Below, in pieces: positions 29,066-36,834 of a stretch of 36,834 nt of DNA; position 1 is the stretch's first letter, and every line of letters starts with the position of its first letter. The notes beneath the pieces were generated by a model, which was not told the origin of the DNA, ran no database searches, and worked only from the letters and a program-made list of their open reading frames with translations. The DNA comes from Dehalococcoidia bacterium (lineage in GTDB: Bacteria; Chloroflexota; Dehalococcoidia; GIF9; AB-539-J10). The position numbers and the translations under genes were made by a program. The stretch is from NCBI GenBank assembly GCA_030606165.1, contig JAUWGZ010000003.1, positions 1-36,834 of the forward strand, read 5' to 3'.

Positions 29066-30745
29066 GTGGAAGAACCTCGTATCGGAGTCTTTGTCTGTCA
29101 TTGTGGCAGGAACATAGGGGCATATGTAGATGTTCCTGGAGTGGTGGAATACGTAAAGGGATTGCCTAATGTCGTGCATGCTGAGCGTAATCTCTACACC
29201 TGCTCTGAAGAGGGGATATCGGCGATTAAGAAGGGGATTCAGGAGCACAATCTGAACCGCGTCATAGTAGCTTCTTGTACACCTAGGACTCACGAGCCGC
29301 TCTTTAGGTCTGCCTGCGAAGCTGTAGGCTTAAACAAATATCTTTTTGAGTTTGTTAACATAAGGGATCAGTGCTCTTGGGTGCATATGCATGAGCCTGA
29401 GAAAGCTACGGAAAAGGCTAAAGACCTCATCAGGATGGGAGTAGCCAAAGCGAGGCTGCTTGAGCCGCTGGAGGAGATTGAAATCAAGGTAACTCCTTCT
29501 GCCTTAGTGATTGGTGGCGGAGTTGTAGGCATGGGCGCTGCCTTAAATTTGGCAGCGCAAGGTTTCGAAGTCCATGTGGTGGAAAAGGAGCCAGAACTTG
29601 GAGGAACTCTTCGCAGTGTTTATAAGCTTTACCCCACGAATGAAGAGGCAACAAAGGTAACCAATCCACTTATTGAAAAAGTCAAGAATGATCCTAAGAT
29701 TAAGACTTATCTTTCGGCCAAAGTAAAAGAAGTCAGCGGGTTTATAGGGAATTTTGATGTCGTTGTGAATCAAGACGGAGAAGAGAGTAAGTTCAATGTA
29801 GGTACTATCATAGTAGCCATCGGGGCTGATAAGTTAAAACCGACGGGGCAATATGGCTATGGTGAGATGCCTAATGTCCTCACTCAATTAGAGCTGGAGG
29901 AACGGATGAAGAAGGGTGAGCCGGTAGGTCAGAATGTTGTAATGATCAATTGTGTGGGAGCCCGGGTTCCGGAGAGAACTTATTGCAGCAGAATCTGCTG
30001 CATGACGGCAATTAAAAATGCCTCCCTTATTAAAGAATCGAACCCAAAGGCAAAGGTCTGGATATTGCACCGAGACCTCATGACTTATGGTGTGGACTTC
30101 GAGAACTATTATCGAAAAGCCATGGAACTGGGAGTTAGATTCATCAGATATAGCTTGGAAAGGCCTCCTCAAGTTATTGGGGATGGGAAAGCTGAGGAGA
30201 TAAAGGCATACCATGAACTACGAAGAGAGGAGATAGAACTTCCCTGTGATATGCTCGTTCTAACTACTCCCCTTATCCCTGCCGAGGATAACCAAGATAT
30301 CTCTAAGATGCTTAAAGTCTCCTTAGATGAGTTTGGTTTCTTCCTGGAAGCGCACCTAAAACTCCGACCTGTGGAATTTGCTATGGATGGTATTTACATC
30401 TGTGGCTCAGCAAAGTGGCCTACAGATGTGACCGAAGGAATCTCTCAAGCCTACGCTGCTGCTTCAAAAGCGGCCGGTCCCCTGAGAATGGGTTATGTCA
30501 AGCCTGAGGCGATAAACGCCTTGGTTAATGAGGATAAGTGCTCAGGCTGTGGCATTTGCGAACTTTTGTGCCCCTTTCAGGCTATTGAGCTTCAGCCTAG
30601 AGATGGGAAGAGAGTGTCCCATGTCAATGAAGCAGTATGCAAGGGTTGTGGCACCTGCGGTGCTGCCTGCCCTTCAGGAGCCATCGCCATGCACTACTTC
30701 ACTGATGAGCAAATTCTAGCTCAGGTAGAAGCTTTATTTAGCTAA
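29066..30745 (+). CDS. HdrA-family flavoprotein lacking the central cysteines
   Basis: A 559-residue protein from the GTG at 29066, which has AAGGAGG eight bases upstream; one base separates it from the previous stop. Layout: the HdrA N-terminal domain (RIGVFVCHCGRNIG, VIVASCTPRTHEP), FAD motif VIGGGVVGMGAALNLA (about 150), the second flavin half (TIIVAIGADKLKPTG, CSRICCMTAIKNA) and two terminal clusters, CSGCGICELLCP and CKGCGTCGAACP (about 491 and 525). Where HdrA has DC-x2-CILTPKM, this protein reads PTNEEATKVTNPLIEK with no cysteine, and the following ferredoxin cluster is missing too. It should still bind FAD and pass electrons between its terminal clusters and a partner, but not hold the central HdrA cluster. 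NfnA follows directly. Confidence 0.9.
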   Translation: MEEPRIGVFVCHCGRNIGAYVDVPGVVEYVKGLPNVVHAERNLYTCSEEGISAIKKGIQEHNLNRVIVASCTPRTHEPLFRSACEAVGLNKYLFEFVNIRDQCSWVHMHEPEKATEKAKDLIRMGVAKARLLEPLEEIEIKVTPSALVIGGGVVGMGAALNLAAQGFEVHVVEKEPELGGTLRSVYKLYPTNEEATKVTNPLIEKVKNDPKIKTYLSAKVKEVSGFIGNFDVVVNQDGEESKFNVGTIIVAIGADKLKPTGQYGYGEMPNVLTQLELEERMKKGEPVGQNVVMINCVGARVPERTYCSRICCMTAIKNASLIKESNPKAKVWILHRDLMTYGVDFENYYRKAMELGVRFIRYSLERPPQVIGDGKAEEIKAYHELRREEIELPCDMLVLTTPLIPAEDNQDISKMLKVSLDEFGFFLEAHLKLRPVEFAMDGIYICGSAKWPTDVTEGISQAYAAASKAAGPLRMGYVKPEAINALVNEDKCSGCGICELLCPFQAIELQPRDGKRVSHVNEAVCKGCGTCGAACPSGAIAMHYFTDEQILAQVEALFS

Positions 30746-30769
30746 ATGAATTGGGATGGAGTTCACCAA

Positions 30770-31609
30770 ATGTTTCGGATTATTTCTAGAGAGACTTTAG
30801 GGACGAAAATTCATCTGTTCAAAATCGAAGCACCGGCAATTGCTAGAAAAGCGCTGGCGGGGCAGTTTGTTGTCATCAGGATTGATGAAAGGGGCGAGCG
30901 TATTCCTCTGACGCTTGCTGACTGGAATGGGAAGGAAGGCAGTGTTACCCTGGTGTTTCTGGAAGCGGGAGCGACAACCTTTAGGCTGGCGTTGCTGAAA
31001 GCCGGTGACTTCATTGCTGACTTTGTTGGTCCCCTTGGTGTACCATCGCATATTGACAAATTTGGTACTGTAGCCTGTGTGGCGGGAGGGGTTGGTGCTG
31101 CGTCAATAACGCCTATTGCCAAGGCACTGAAGGAGAAGGGAAACAAGATTATCTCCATTTTGGGGGCACGGAGCAAGGACTTGCTCTTTTGGGAAGATAA
31201 ACTACGCAGTGTCAGCCAGCGACTAATAGTTACTACTGATGATGGCACGTATGGTCGCAAAGGGGTAGTAACTGAGCCACTGAAGGAGCTGCTTGAGAGT
31301 GAGGAGAAGGTTGACCGAGTCATTGCCATTGGCCCGAGCATCATGATGAAGTTCTGTGCCCAGACCACCCTGCCTTTCGGGGTGAAGACTATTGTTAGCC
31401 TGAATCCAATAATGGTTGATGGCACCGGGATGTGTGGCTGCTGCCGGGTATCCGTTGGTGGCGTAACCAAGTTTGCCTGCGTGGACGGGCCTGATTTTGA
31501 CGGGCATCAGGTAGACTGGGACTTGCTCTCAGCCCGACTGCGTATTTATCTTGATGAAGAAAAACGCTCTTTTGAGCAGTGGCAGGCTCGGATGGGCAAG
31601 CGTTCTTGA
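30770..31609 (+). CDS. nfnA: NfnA-like NADH/ferredoxin:NADP oxidoreductase small subunit
   Basis: A 279-residue protein of the ferredoxin-NADP reductase fold, the small subunit of NfnAB, which couples NADPH, NADH and ferredoxin by flavin bifurcation. I chose the ATG at 30770 (MFRIISRETL; GGAG upstream) over 30746, because family members begin at this point. FAD contacts lie in RIPLTLADW, the nucleotide motif is VACVAGGVGAASITPIAKAL, and the [2Fe-2S] site is in TGMCGCCRVSVGG with FACVDGPDFDGH. The length is typical. It is followed 21 bases later by NfnB, the usual partner. Confidence 0.93.
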   Translation: MFRIISRETLGTKIHLFKIEAPAIARKALAGQFVVIRIDERGERIPLTLADWNGKEGSVTLVFLEAGATTFRLALLKAGDFIADFVGPLGVPSHIDKFGTVACVAGGVGAASITPIAKALKEKGNKIISILGARSKDLLFWEDKLRSVSQRLIVTTDDGTYGRKGVVTEPLKELLESEEKVDRVIAIGPSIMMKFCAQTTLPFGVKTIVSLNPIMVDGTGMCGCCRVSVGGVTKFACVDGPDFDGHQVDWDLLSARLRIYLDEEKRSFEQWQARMGKRS

Positions 31610-31630
31610 ATGGAGGCCTAAGCAACATAC

Positions 31631-33028
31631 ATGGCTAAGCTGAATCTCAACAGAGAGCCAATGACAAAGCAGGACCCCAAGACGCGGGGTAAAAACTTTA
31701 ACGAGGTTGCCTTGGGTTACAGCGCCGAGCAGGCTAAAGCCGAGGCAAGCCGTTGTATCCAGTGTCCCAAGCATTCCTGTACCGATGGCTGCCCGGTGGA
31801 GATAGATATCCCCGGTTTTATCAAGGCTGTCCTTGATGATAATATGCCCGAAGCGGTAAGGATACTCAAGGATAAGAACAGCCTGCCCGGCATCTGCGGG
31901 CGGGTCTGCCCGCAAGAGACACAGTGTGAACAAGCATGCTCGCTAGCTAAGAAAGGAGCGCCTATTGCCATCGGACGCTTGGAGCGTTACGTGGCTGACT
32001 GGGAGCGGACTAATATAGGGGCGCTGAACCCCAAGGCCGAGCCGCCCAGACCAACTGGTAAACAGGTGGCGGTGGTCGGCTCCGGACCAGCCGGACTGGT
32101 TGCCGCTGCCGATTTAGCCAAGCTCGGCCATAGCGTTACTCTTCTTGAGGCATTGCATGTAGCTGGCGGGGTGCTGATGTATGGCATCCCCGAGTTCAGG
32201 CTACCCAAAGAAATTGTGCAGGCTGAGGTTGCCTACGTCGCTTCCCTGGGGGTGAAGATTGAGCTGGATTCGGTAGTGGGGAAGGTGGTGACGCTGGATG
32301 AATTGCTGGAGAGCGGCTACCATGCTATTTTCTTGGGTACTGGTGCCGGAGCACCCATGTTTATGGACATTCCCGGCGAGAACTTAAATGGCATCTATTC
32401 AGCGAATGAGTTCCTGACCCGGGTTAATCTGATGAAGGCGTACCAGTTTCCTGAATATGATACGCCGGTGTTTGTGGGCAGAAGGGTGGCAGTGATTGGT
32501 GGTGGTAATGTGGCTATGGACTCAGCCCGGTGTGCTCTCCGACTTGGTACTGACGAGGTTTACATTATCTACCGTCGCTCAGAGGTAGAGATGCCTGCCC
32601 GCCGTGAGGAAGTTGAGAATGCCAAGGAGGAAGGAATCCAGTTCAAGCTGCTGACCAACCCAAAGAGGTATATCGGCAGTGAGTCGAACTGGGTAGTTGG
32701 TATAGAGTGTTACGAGATGGGGCTGGGTGAGCCTGATGAGAGCGGTCGGCGGCGCCCCATTGCCAAAGAGGGAAGTGAGTTTATCCTGGATGTGGATATG
32801 GTGGTAGCTGCCTTGGGCACCCGTCCCAATCCCCTTATTGCTCAAACTACTTCCGATTTGAAGACAACCAAGTGGGGTACGGTAGTGGCTGATGATACTA
32901 CCGGCAAGACGATGAAGGACAGAGTCTGGGCTGGTGGGGATATAGTTACCGGCGCCGCTACGGTAATAAGCGCTATGGGCGCTGCCCGCCGCGCAGCAAG
33001 GGATATAGATGAGTATTTGAGGGGGTAG
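31631..33028 (+). CDS. nfnB: NfnB-like NADPH-dependent flavoprotein (GltD/GltA family)
   Basis: A 465-residue partner of NfnA and a close relative of the small subunit of glutamate synthase. The N-terminal Fe-S region has CIQCPKHSCTDGCPV and ICGRVCPQETQCEQAC. FAD binds at VAVVGSGPAGLVAAADLA, NADPH at VAVIGGGNVAMDSARCALRLG, and the C-terminal FAD segment is VWAGGDIVTGAATVISAMGAA. In NfnAB this FAD is the bifurcating site. A diverged copy of the same unit is inserted in the HdrA at 19645, so the cluster holds two. No glutamate synthase large subunit is present, which argues for an Nfn role. It is followed by a 132-base gap with a new promoter. Confidence 0.94.
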   Translation: MAKLNLNREPMTKQDPKTRGKNFNEVALGYSAEQAKAEASRCIQCPKHSCTDGCPVEIDIPGFIKAVLDDNMPEAVRILKDKNSLPGICGRVCPQETQCEQACSLAKKGAPIAIGRLERYVADWERTNIGALNPKAEPPRPTGKQVAVVGSGPAGLVAAADLAKLGHSVTLLEALHVAGGVLMYGIPEFRLPKEIVQAEVAYVASLGVKIELDSVVGKVVTLDELLESGYHAIFLGTGAGAPMFMDIPGENLNGIYSANEFLTRVNLMKAYQFPEYDTPVFVGRRVAVIGGGNVAMDSARCALRLGTDEVYIIYRRSEVEMPARREEVENAKEEGIQFKLLTNPKRYIGSESNWVVGIECYEMGLGEPDESGRRRPIAKEGSEFILDVDMVVAALGTRPNPLIAQTTSDLKTTKWGTVVADDTTGKTMKDRVWAGGDIVTGAATVISAMGAARRAARDIDEYLRG

Positions 33029-33075
33029 TGTCGAATAGTTTAGCGTATAGATTATTTAGTCACCTGCAAAATTAG

Positions 33076-33081
33076 TATAAT
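33076..33081 (+). promoter_or_regulatory. Candidate promoter (-10 TATAAT) of the mvhD-mvhG-mvhA group
   Basis: A perfect TATAAT at 33076-33081 lies in the longest gap of the redox cluster. The -35 region (33053-33058) is poor. A transcript would start near 33088. A TTGGCAC at 33125-33131 has the form of a sigma-54 -24 box, but the -12 position reads TTTT, so a sigma-54 promoter is doubtful. Confidence 0.45.
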
Positions 33082-33160
33082 GGTATTAGTTATCCGTGCT
33101 ATTGAGCTGGCAAGTAAGGGTGGATTGGCACTACTCTTTTTGTTTAATTTAGGAGGATAG

Positions 33161-33604
33161 ATGGACAACTTTGAACCAAAAATAGTAGCTTTTTGCTGTA
33201 ACTGGTGCTCTTATGCCGGTGCTGACCTGGCTGGCACTTCTAGAATGCAATACCCCCCTGCTATCAGGATAATCAGGGTGATGTGCAGCGGCAGAGTAAG
33301 CCCTTTTTTGGTCCTTAAGGCCCTTAGCGTTGGTGCTGATGGCGTGTTAGTTCTTGGTTGCCATCCCGGTGATTGCCACTATATTGAAGGGAATTACAAG
33401 ACAATGCGCCGCATCCCGTTACTTAAGAAGGTGTTGAAGCAGTTTGGGATAGAGGAAGAAAGAGTTCGGCTGGAGTGGGTTTCTGCATCTGAAGGAGCAA
33501 AATTTGCGGAGGTAGCTAATAGTTTTACGCAATCCATAAAAAACTTGGGGCCAAGTACATTGGACAATTTAAAGCAGAGTTCTAAGGGGGCAAAGCATGG
33601 CTAA
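33161..33604 (+). CDS. mvhD: MvhD-type iron-sulfur subunit (second copy)
   Basis: A 147-residue protein with AGGAGG five bases before the ATG. It carries the MvhD segments PKIVAFCCNWCSYAGADLAG, VMCSGRVSPFLVLKALSVGADGV and LGCHPGDCHYIEGN, with the cysteines of the [2Fe-2S] cluster. It is clearly paralogous to the copy at 23003 but well diverged. Here it precedes the hydrogenase subunits, overlapping mvhG by eight bases, so this copy should carry electrons from H2 to an HdrA, while the first copy may serve the HdrA-NfnB fusion. Confidence 0.94.
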   Translation: MDNFEPKIVAFCCNWCSYAGADLAGTSRMQYPPAIRIIRVMCSGRVSPFLVLKALSVGADGVLVLGCHPGDCHYIEGNYKTMRRIPLLKKVLKQFGIEEERVRLEWVSASEGAKFAEVANSFTQSIKNLGPSTLDNLKQSSKGAKHG

Positions 33605-34556
33605 ACTTAAGATAGCTCTTTACTGGGCGGCTAGTTGTGGTGGTTGTGACATCGCCACCCTAGCAATAGGCGAAAAGATTTTGAAGCTAGCTGAGGCCGC
33701 CGACATCGTGTTCTGGCCGATAGGCCTGGATTTCAAGTATGCTGATGTAGAGAAGATGCCAGATAAAAGTATTGATGCCTGTCTATTTAATGGTGCTATT
33801 CGGACTTCGGAGAATGAGCATGTTGCCAAGCTCTTACGAGCCAAATCTAAAATAATGATCGCTTATGGCTCTTGTTCCTATGAAGGCTGTATCCCCGGGC
33901 TGTCTAACTTCTACAATCGGCAGATGACATTCGAGCACGTCTACATAGAAACCCCAACGACTGATAATCCTGGGAAAATTTTCCCTCAGACGAAAGTTAA
34001 GGTGCCCGAGGGTGAGCTTGAGCTCCCTGAGTTCTATGATACGGTTAAGACTCTGGCCCAAACCGTGGATGTCGATTATTTCGTCCCCGGTTGTCCCCCG
34101 GAAGAAAAGACTACCTGGCTTGCCCTTGAAGCTTTGATTACAGGCAAGTTACCACCGAAAGGGACTGTCATAAGTCACGCGGTAAAGGCTGTTTGTGATG
34201 AGTGTCCTCGTAAGAAAGGGGAAAAGAAAATCAAAAAATTCTATAGACCTTACGAAATAGTCCCTGACCCGGAAATATGTCTACTGGAGCAGGGATTGTT
34301 GTGCTACGGCATAGCTACTCGGGGCGGCTGTGGTGCTCTCTGCCCTCAAGCCAATATGCCTTGCACCGGCTGTTATGGACCAGTGGAAGGAGTAATTGAC
34401 CAGGGGGCTCATTTTTTGAGTGCTCTTTCGTCTATCATTGACTCCAACGACCCTGAGGAAATCCAAAAAATAATTGATGATATTCCTGACCCGGCAGGCA
34501 CTTTTTATCGCTACAGTCTGCCAGATTCATTACTCAGGAGGGCGAGGATAAAATGA
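33597..34556 (+). CDS. mvhG: [NiFe]-hydrogenase small subunit, MvhG type
   Basis: A 319-residue small subunit of a group 3 cytoplasmic hydrogenase (3c-like, given the MvhD partner). It relays electrons from the active site through [4Fe-4S] clusters. The proximal cluster region begins with SCGGCD (Cys14, Cys17) and continues at YGSCSYEGCIPG and PGCPPEE. The distal ligands lie in VCDECPRKKG, CLLEQGLLCYGIATRGGCGALC and MPCTGCYGP. It has no Tat signal, so it is cytoplasmic. It overlaps mvhD by eight bases and mvhA by four. Confidence 0.95.
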   Translation: MAKLKIALYWAASCGGCDIATLAIGEKILKLAEAADIVFWPIGLDFKYADVEKMPDKSIDACLFNGAIRTSENEHVAKLLRAKSKIMIAYGSCSYEGCIPGLSNFYNRQMTFEHVYIETPTTDNPGKIFPQTKVKVPEGELELPEFYDTVKTLAQTVDVDYFVPGCPPEEKTTWLALEALITGKLPPKGTVISHAVKAVCDECPRKKGEKKIKKFYRPYEIVPDPEICLLEQGLLCYGIATRGGCGALCPQANMPCTGCYGPVEGVIDQGAHFLSALSSIIDSNDPEEIQKIIDDIPDPAGTFYRYSLPDSLLRRARIK

Positions 34557-36022
34557 AAAAAATAATGATAGACCCCATCACCCGACTTGAAGGGCACGGT
34601 AAAATTGCCATCTTCCTCAATGACGATGGCGGGGTAGCCAATGTTTATTTCCAGGTTCCCGAGCTCAGAGGCTTCGAGAAATTTTCCGAGGGCCGCCCGG
34701 CTGAGGATATGCCCCAGATAACTCAGCGTATCTGCGGCGTCTGCCCTGAAGCCCACCATATGGCATCAACCAAAGCCTTAGACGCCCTGTTCCATGTCGA
34801 ACCAACCAGCACAGCCAAAAAGCTGCGTGAGCTTCTTTATAGCGCGTTCTATGTGACTGACCATACTACCCACTTTTATATCCTTGCTGCCCCCGATTTC
34901 GTTATGGGACCGGATGCTCCTCCTGCTGAGCGCAATATACTTGGAGTAATCGCCAAGGTAGGATTGGAGCTGGGAGGCGCTGTAATCAGGACACGCCATG
35001 AAAATCACTGGGTTATCCAGACAATTGGTGGCCGTCCAATACACCCCTGCTTCGGATTGCCCGGCGGTGTAAGCAAGGCCATAAATGAAGAGGAAAGGGC
35101 AAAGATAGAAGAAATAGCCAAATCGTCGGTGGAGTTCGGCAAATTATCGCTCAAAGTCTTTGATGACGTGGTTCTCAAGAACAAAGAGTATTTGGACATG
35201 GTCCTGAGCGATACTTTTACCCACCGGACTTATTCTATGGGGTTGGTTGATGAAAATAATAAGGTCAATTTCTACGATGGCAAAGTTCGTGTGGTTGACC
35301 CTGAGGGCAAAGAGTTCTGTAAGTATGCCCCTCGGGACTATCTGGAGCATGTGGCGGAACATGTCGAGCCCTGGACATATCTCAAGTTCCCTTATCTTAA
35401 GAATGTCGGCTGGAAAGGTTTTGTTGACGGCAAAGATAGTGGAGTTTATCGATGCACACCTCAATCACGGCTAAATGCTGCCGATGGTATGGCAACTCCT
35501 CTAGCTCAGGAAGAATATGAAAAGATGTATTCCACTCTTGGTGGCAAGCCAGCCCACTATACTCTGGCAACCCACTGGGCACGCCTGATTGAACTTCTTT
35601 ACGCCGCTGAAAGAATGGTGGAGCTTGTTCGAGATCCGGAGATAACCAGCCCGGATATTCGTACCATTCCTACGGCAACGCCTGACGAAGGGATAGGTAT
35701 TGTTGAAGCCCCGCGAGGTACACTTACCCATCATTACATAACTGACGAAAGAGGGATTATAAAGAAGTGCAACTTGATTGTCGGCACTACCAATAACCAC
35801 GCGGCTATCTCCATGTCTATCAAAAAGGCAGCCGTAGACCTGATAAAACCTGGTAAAGAGATAACTGAAGGTTTGCTCAACCGCATCGAGATGGCATGGC
35901 GTCCCTACGATCTCTGTCTTGCCTGTGCCACTCACTCTCTCCCTGGGCAAGCGCCTCTGGAAGTGACCATCTATGACGCCCAGGGCAACGAGCTTAAGAA
36001 ACTGAGCCAGGGCATCTCATAA
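34553..36022 (+). CDS. mvhA: [NiFe]-hydrogenase large subunit, MvhA type
   Basis: A 489-residue catalytic subunit. The N-terminal active-site motif is RICGVCPEAHHMA (near residue 58) and the C-terminal motif is DLCLACATH (Cys455, Cys458, His461), giving the four Ni-Fe ligands. The usual Pro of DPCxxC is Leu. MIDPITRLEGHGKI at the start is canonical. Beyond His461 a 28-residue tail remains, which the maturation protease encoded next should remove once nickel is inserted. The enzyme should oxidise H2, or evolve it, in the cytoplasm and pass electrons through MvhG and MvhD to an HdrA. Confidence 0.95.
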   Translation: MKKIMIDPITRLEGHGKIAIFLNDDGGVANVYFQVPELRGFEKFSEGRPAEDMPQITQRICGVCPEAHHMASTKALDALFHVEPTSTAKKLRELLYSAFYVTDHTTHFYILAAPDFVMGPDAPPAERNILGVIAKVGLELGGAVIRTRHENHWVIQTIGGRPIHPCFGLPGGVSKAINEEERAKIEEIAKSSVEFGKLSLKVFDDVVLKNKEYLDMVLSDTFTHRTYSMGLVDENNKVNFYDGKVRVVDPEGKEFCKYAPRDYLEHVAEHVEPWTYLKFPYLKNVGWKGFVDGKDSGVYRCTPQSRLNAADGMATPLAQEEYEKMYSTLGGKPAHYTLATHWARLIELLYAAERMVELVRDPEITSPDIRTIPTATPDEGIGIVEAPRGTLTHHYITDERGIIKKCNLIVGTTNNHAAISMSIKKAAVDLIKPGKEITEGLLNRIEMAWRPYDLCLACATHSLPGQAPLEVTIYDAQGNELKKLSQGIS

Positions 36023-36041
36023 CAAGTTTTCACGAATCGAA

Positions 36042-36497
36042 ATGAAAACCCTGGTTTTAGGGACGGGAAATCCTATTTTATCTGATGACGGAGTGGGGAT
36101 TAAGGTGGCGCAAGAGGTGGGGGAGAAGCTCAACGACCCCCAAATAACTGTGGCTGAAACAAGTGAAGCTGGCCTTCGTCTCTTAGATTCTATCGTGGGC
36201 TATGATAAAGTTATTATCATTGATGCCATCCAAACCAAAAAAGGAAAGGCAGGTCAAATATATCGTATGAAGCCTGAAGATTTTTCCTACGCCAAACATC
36301 TTTCCTCACCTCATCAAATAAACTTGGTTACTGCTCTAGAATTGGGGAAGATGCTTAACTTAATGATGCCCCAAAAGATCACGATATTCACTGTAGAAGC
36401 CAAAGATATTACTAACTTCAGCGAGAAATGCACGCCTGAGGTGGAGCAGGCAATTCCCGAAGCGGTTAAGATGGTGCTGGAAGAGTTAGTCGGCTAG
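36042..36497 (+). CDS. Hydrogenase maturation protease
   Basis: A 151-residue endopeptidase of the HycI/HyaD family (M52) that cuts the C-terminal tail of the [NiFe] large subunit. It has the starting motif VLGTGNPILSDDGVG with the nickel-sensing Asp, and a second conserved part DSIVGYDKVIIIDAI. The His in SSPHQINLVTALELG completes the usual set. It begins 19 bases after mvhA, its obvious substrate, with only a weak ribosome binding site. Its last 12 bases overlap the converging moaC. No hyp genes are in the window. Confidence 0.92.
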   Translation: MKTLVLGTGNPILSDDGVGIKVAQEVGEKLNDPQITVAETSEAGLRLLDSIVGYDKVIIIDAIQTKKGKAGQIYRMKPEDFSYAKHLSSPHQINLVTALELGKMLNLMMPQKITIFTVEAKDITNFSEKCTPEVEQAIPEAVKMVLEELVG

Positions 36498-36834
36498 GTA
36501 AAGCCCGCTTTTGCCTCCGCTCTTCCTTACTAAGCGAATCTCTCCAATGGTCATGTTTTTGTCCACTGCTTTGCACATGTCATAAATAGTCAAAGCACTT
36601 ACAGATACCGCTACCAGCGCCTCCATTTCGAATCCTGTTTTCCCAACTCCCTTGGCGCTGGCAGTAACCTCAACAAAATTACCATTTTCGAGGAGCTTAA
36701 ATTCAACTGCAATGTGGGTGAGCTGGAGAGGGTGACACAGAGGTATGAGACGGTGAGTTTCTTTCGCGGCCATGATTCCGGCTGTTTTTGCTACGGCCAA
36801 GACATCTCCTTTTGCTAGTTCCCCTTTACGGATA
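36486..36834 (-). CDS. moaC: Molybdenum cofactor synthase MoaC, N-terminus cut by the window edge
   Basis: The frame stays open to the window end, so only the last 116 residues are visible of about 160. MoaC makes cyclic pyranopterin monophosphate in molybdopterin synthesis. Family segments are KGDVLAVAKTAGIMAAK, THRLIPLCHPLQLT, TGFEMEALVAVSVSALTIYD and the Lys-rich end IRLVRKSGGKSG with the catalytic Lys. It converges on the hydrogenase protease with a 12-base overlap and no room for a terminator. Its product is the cofactor needed by the formate dehydrogenase of this cluster. Confidence 0.94.
   Translation of the reverse strand, partial: IRKGELAKGDVLAVAKTAGIMAAKETHRLIPLCHPLQLTHIAVEFKLLENGNFVEVTASAKGVGKTGFEMEALVAVSVSALTIYDMCKAVDKNMTIGEIRLVRKSGGKSGLYLAD

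Noticed and set aside
30811..31470. Long minus-strand open frame of 219 codons opposite nfnA
   Set aside because: It is a shadow of a clear family gene on the plus strand and has no recognisable domain or start signal.

Overview
The window looks like a chromosomal piece of an anaerobic bacterium, most probably a Dehalococcoidia-type member of the Chloroflexota. This is an inference from gene content and order: a dnaB/dnaD/helicase-loader cluster beside rplI and trxB, a DUF177-rpmF-fabD-nusB block, many Hdr/Mvh/Fdh genes, and several short dispersed repeats that also invade coding sequence. No rRNA or other marker fixes the taxonomy.

Layout. 1-2.5 kb: a gene cut by the window edge, a small DUF4177-like protein and an acyl-CoA dehydrogenase flanked by two copies of a 44-bp repeat. 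2.5-4.4 kb (minus strand): two membrane proteins (one an ICMT/PEMT-type methyltransferase) and four tRNA genes (Val-TAC, Arg-GCG, Leu-CAG, Val-CAC) with a small membrane protein between them. 4.8-11 kb (minus strand): an M20 amidohydrolase, trxB, rplI with a long Lys/Glu tail, dnaB, a DnaD-domain protein and a helicase loader with two fused AAA+ domains. 11-13.1 kb (plus strand): DUF177, rpmF, fabD, nusB, then a compact structured element.

13.2-18.1 kb is a regulatory module: a short, divergent sigma-54 (RpoN) factor with its own near-leaderless promoter, a membrane histidine kinase and an NtrC-type activator in one overlapping operon. It ends at a strong terminator that is followed at once by an excellent -24/-12 promoter. 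That promoter drives a response regulator whose output part carries two copies of a Cys-rich motif.

18.4-36.5 kb is a large redox supercluster on the plus strand behind a promoter and a possible attenuator. It holds two HdrBC-like (CCG-domain) proteins, an HdrA with a complete NfnB/GltD-like flavoprotein inserted in it, MvhD, a cytoplasmic Cys-type formate dehydrogenase flanked by two reciprocal chimeras of HdrA and FdhB-like halves, another HdrA lacking its central cysteines, NfnA and NfnB, a second MvhD, the MvhG and MvhA [NiFe]-hydrogenase subunits and a maturation protease. A partial moaC (molybdenum cofactor) follows on the minus strand. Together the genes could link formate, H2, NAD(P)H, ferredoxin and a disulfide-type acceptor by flavin-based electron bifurcation or confurcation. 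The upstream sigma-54/two-component module is a plausible controller. The electron-flow scheme and the regulatory link are inferences; the domain content and gene order are read from the sequence.
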